Below, piece after piece: positions 61,988-64,000 of a DNA stretch of 64,000 nucleotides. The stretch lies in assembly GCA_947625125.1 (NCBI GenBank), contig CANQNF010000010.1:1-64000 (forward strand). Reading direction: 5' to 3'. The stretch comes from an uncultured Clostridia bacterium (lineage in GTDB: Bacteria > Bacillota > Clostridia > Oscillospirales > Ruminococcaceae). The notes below the pieces were generated by a model that saw nothing but the letters and a program-made list of their open reading frames with translations, searched no databases and was not told the DNA's origin. Both the position numbers and the translations under genes were made by a program. How positions within the stretch are numbered: position 1 is the stretch's first letter; the number at the start of each line of letters is the position of its first letter.

Positions 61988-63331
61988 TTACATATCTTCG
62001 CCTGTAAGCCCCGTCCTTTTTATCCGCCGTTCGATTCGTTTTAATTCGGAAATGATCAGCCTCTTTATATATTCCGGCGGTTCGGTGGCGCCCGACTCCC
62101 AGTTTTTAAGGGTTCTTAGGGGTATGCCCAGCATTTTTGAAAGCTCGGTCTGCGACAGCCCGCACCGCTCGCGCCAGTACACAAAATCGTTCCCGATGGG
62201 CTCGGCGGTCATCATAGGCTGCTCGCCGCTCAGCATAACGTCGGCAATTTTTTCGGCGGCAGATTTTCTCTCGGGCAGCCTTTCCCTCATCCTCTCAAGC
62301 ATTTCCTTATTTTTGAGCAGTTCCACGCACATGGCCGCTATGTCATCCTCGCCCTCGGCAGTGACGGCGGCGCCTATGCTGCAAAAATATTCAAGATTAT
62401 ACTGTTCGCAGCCGGAAACTGCGTTGTCAAGCAGCATGGGCAGGCGTTTGACGGCGGCCTCGGCAGTCGACAGCCCTCCCGGCTTGGTCAAAAACAGGTC
62501 CGCGGAGTCCATGAGCGTGGAAACGTCCTTGACAAACCCCTCGACGCGGACGTTTTCCCGGCCGGAAAACTGCTTTTCAAGCTTTTTCCTGATGACCTCG
62601 TTTGTGCCGCAGACGACCGTTAAAAAGCCGTTTTTCGGCATGTTTTCCGAAATCAGAGCCGTAAGCTTCGGCATATTCCCGCACCCCATCGAGCCGAACA
62701 TCATAAGCGCGTGCATGCAGTCCTCGCCGAGCCCGAGCATTCTTTTGGCCTCCCTTTTATCAAGGCGGGAATAGAAATCCGGCCTCACGGGTATGCCGTC
62801 CGTCGGAATGATTTTTTCGGCGGCAATGCCGATGTTCTCAAAATCGGGTATCAGCGACGGCGTGGGCAGGAAGTAGTAGTCGAGGTCCGATTCTTCGGCC
62901 ATCGGCGAGCATGTGTAATCGGTGGCGATAAAGGCGGTTTTCGGGATTGCCTCGGGGTATTGCCTCGTCATTTCCGTGACCATGAGCGCCGAGATAACAT
63001 GAGGGCAGATTATTATGTCATATTTTTCCTTTGCAACCAATTCAAAGAGCTTGTCGACGCCGAGATTCAAAAGCCTGTGGATAGGGGAGCGGCTGTCGAA
63101 AAGCTCGGGGTGCTGTTCAATAAAACTGTAGCTTGCGCCCGAGACTTTCGGAAAGTAGCGGTAGAGCCTGACGTGCCACTCGCATATAGTCTTAGAGGCC
63201 CATTCGGATAAAAAAGCGAGAGCGTCGGCGGTATCGGTCTTAACGCCTCTTTTTTTAAATGCCGAGGCCACGGACGCGGATACGGAGTTATGGCCCTGGC
63301 CGGTGTTGCAGCTGAGTATCAAAGCTTTCAA
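61988..63331 (-). CDS. MGDG-synthase-type glycosyltransferase with C-terminal helix-turn-helix
   Basis: 447 residues from TTG 63331 behind AAAGGAG; the further ATG at 63379 lies in the -10 box. The N-terminal MGDG-synthase domain (ALILSCNTGQGHNSVSASVA; HVISALMVTEM) and the GT28-type C-terminal Rossmann domain (MMFGSMGCGNMPK; LFLTKPGGLSTAEAAVKRLPML) are complete and typical of enzymes that put sugars on diacylglycerol or lipid carriers. After about 370 residues an XRE-type HTH follows (WRERCGLSQTELSKMLGIPL, RTLKNWESGATEPPEYIKR). A DNA-binding module on a membrane-lipid glycosyltransferase is unusual. The catalytic part seems intact. Confidence 0.9.
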   Translation of the reverse strand: MKALILSCNTGQGHNSVSASVASAFKKRGVKTDTADALAFLSEWASKTICEWHVRLYRYFPKVSGASYSFIEQHPELFDSRSPIHRLLNLGVDKLFELVAKEKYDIIICPHVISALMVTEMTRQYPEAIPKTAFIATDYTCSPMAEESDLDYYFLPTPSLIPDFENIGIAAEKIIPTDGIPVRPDFYSRLDKREAKRMLGLGEDCMHALMMFGSMGCGNMPKLTALISENMPKNGFLTVVCGTNEVIRKKLEKQFSGRENVRVEGFVKDVSTLMDSADLFLTKPGGLSTAEAAVKRLPMLLDNAVSGCEQYNLEYFCSIGAAVTAEGEDDIAAMCVELLKNKEMLERMRERLPERKSAAEKIADVMLSGEQPMMTAEPIGNDFVYWRERCGLSQTELSKMLGIPLRTLKNWESGATEPPEYIKRLIISELKRIERRIKRTGLTGEDM

Positions 63332-63378
63332 AACGATCTCTCCTTTGTTCGTCGAAACGACTAAATTTAACCGTTTCA

Positions 63379-63407
63379 AGTATACAACATTTTGCGCTAA
63401 AGTGCAA
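63379..63407 (-). promoter_or_regulatory. promoter of the glycosyltransferase-HTH gene
   Basis: Minus strand TTGCAC (63402-63407), 17-base spacer, TATACT (63379-63384). Confidence 0.7.
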
Positions 63408-63453
63408 TAGGGGAGTATGAAATAAAAAAATTAAATTTTTTTGCAAAAAAGGC

Positions 63454-63482
63454 TTGCATTTTTCTTTAAGATGTGATACAAT
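63454..63482 (+). promoter_or_regulatory. tRNA-Pro promoter
   Basis: TTGCAT (63454-63459), 17-base spacer, TACAAT (63477-63482), about 60 bases before the mature tRNA. Confidence 0.75.
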
Positions 63483-63544
63483 AATCTGCGGCACAAAAAG
63501 CAAAGCCGGCGCCCGAGACCCCGCGGGCGAAAAAACTAAAATAT

Positions 63545-63621
63545 CTGGGTGTAGCTCAGCTTGGTAGAGCGCTACCTTGGGGTGGTAGAGGCCGTGGGTT
63601 CAAGTCCCGTCACTCAGACCA
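63545..63621 (+). tRNA. tRNA-Pro (anticodon GGG)
   Basis: A 77-base cloverleaf. Acceptor arms CTGGGTG and CACTCAG pair over 7 bp with one G-T. D-arm contains AGCTCAGCTTGGTAGAGC. Anticodon stem CTACC/GGTAG holds loop TTGGGGT, giving anticodon GGG (63576-63578 region). T-arm is GTGGGTTCAAGTCCCGTC-like. The 3' CCA is encoded. Confidence 0.96.
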
Positions 63622-63623
63622 AG

Positions 63624-63655
63624 GCGTCGCAAGCTTCATATCGCTTGCGGCGCTT
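63624..63655 (+). terminator. tRNA terminator
   Basis: GCGTCGCAAGC and GCTTGCGGCGC form an 11-base stem (one T-G) followed by TTT, just after the tRNA. Confidence 0.75.
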
Positions 63656-63799
63656 TCTGCATGCTACGCATTTGAAATCGCCGCTGCACTCATTCCGCTG
63701 CTCCGCCTTTGCCCCACAAACGCAGGCGTTTGCGGGGACCCCAATAATCGCGGACTTCGTATCGTTCGCGGCGGCATATTTATAACAGGAGGCAAACAT

Positions 63800-64000
63800 A
63801 TGAAAAAATGGTACAATGAGGAATATGAGTTCAGCATTGAAGTCATAGGGTTTTCGCAAGGGGAGCGCACCGAGAATTATTGCCGCAACGGCGAGGAAAT
63901 AGGCGATATTTATCGCTGCACTTACGGATGCCCTGTAAACAGCGATGGATACGGCATTTGCAGCAAAACGATGATGATGCTCTTCCCCATTATGGAGGCA
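63800..64000 (+). CDS. TIGR04076-family protein, N-terminal part
   Basis: 67 codons from ATG 63800 (ribosome site CAGGAGG) run off the window's right edge without a stop. The visible part (MKKWYNEEYEFSIEVIGFSQ, RTENYCRNGEEIGD, RCTYGCPVNSDGYGICSKTM) matches the small cysteine-containing TIGR04076 family of about 85-95 residues, of unknown function. Three or four Cys (YCRNG, CTYGCP, GICSK) may bind metal. Most of the protein is present. Confidence 0.85.
   Translation, partial: MKKWYNEEYEFSIEVIGFSQGERTENYCRNGEEIGDIYRCTYGCPVNSDGYGICSKTMMMLFPIMEA

Noticed and set aside
63561-63870. Proteins overlapping the tRNA
   Set aside because: Frames on both strands run through the tRNA and its terminator; the real gene here begins at 63800.

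Overview
The window reads as a chromosome segment of a low-GC-lineage Gram-positive anaerobe, most likely a gut member of the Clostridia (Oscillospirales/Ruminococcaceae-like). This is inferred from a type III glutamine synthetase beside a GlnA-type enzyme, a split glutamate-synthase cluster with an ANTAR regulator, a valine T-box, DUF6062, DUF4956/VTC and TIGR04076 proteins, TTGACA/TATAAT promoters with 17-base spacers, strong AGGAGG-type ribosome sites, and a short inverted-repeat element of a kind I recall from gut Firmicutes. No rRNA, CRISPR array, phage or transposase gene was seen. There is one tRNA.

Positions 1-16420 form a nitrogen-assimilation island. A leftward operon encodes the glutaminase, FMN, 4Fe-4S, FAD and GXGXG parts of glutamate synthase as separate polypeptides, followed by glnA, an ANTAR antiterminator-type regulator with a degenerate receiver, and pyrG. 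Divergently, glnN (type III glutamine synthetase), an ammonium channel fused to its own PII protein, and asnB run rightward. The two divergent leaders share an 11-base motif, and the glnN leader folds as an intrinsic terminator directly after the promoter, which points to control by transcription attenuation. Between amt and asnB lies 1.5 kb without genes, holding 9-base-periodic palindromic arrays and five 108-116 bp tandem repeats.

Positions 16569-31812 hold a DUF1349 protein, an ABC exporter with one ATPase and three equal-length paralogous membrane subunits, prfB, a 960-base gene-free stretch with two candidate short terminated transcripts, a CmpB-like membrane protein, a T-box-controlled valS with a CPBP protease, an XRE regulator/membrane protein pair, and tmcAL-ogg-DUF6062.

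Positions 32469-37233 hold a small membrane protein, rlmB, a 910-residue protein that looks like a catalytically dead P-type ATPase, and a small secreted protein. Positions 37318-48815 are a carbohydrate region: a solute-binding-protein gene broken by one in-frame stop, an AraC regulator, and a family-5 ABC uptake system directly followed by a GH3 beta-glucosidase, which suggests beta-linked oligosaccharide uptake.

Positions 48934-64000 hold a SEDS protein, galK, trmB, an NfeD/SPFH pair, a small ferredoxin missed by length cut-offs, a VTC/DUF4956 pair split by a truncated TfoX-like gene and a P-loop protein, a large GH2 enzyme, a VOC protein, a glycosyltransferase fused to a C-terminal helix-turn-helix, tRNA-Pro(GGG), and the start of a TIGR04076 gene that runs off the window.

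Intergenic DNA is rich in structured repeats: a dispersed family of about 105 bp made of a CG-rich hairpin, a TCTGACATCTG tract and a GATGTGG...CCACATC hairpin; GC-rich cloverleaf-like palindromes; and one MITE-like element. Copies of the dispersed family contribute the last codons of amt, lie inside the valS T-box and truncate the TfoX-like gene.
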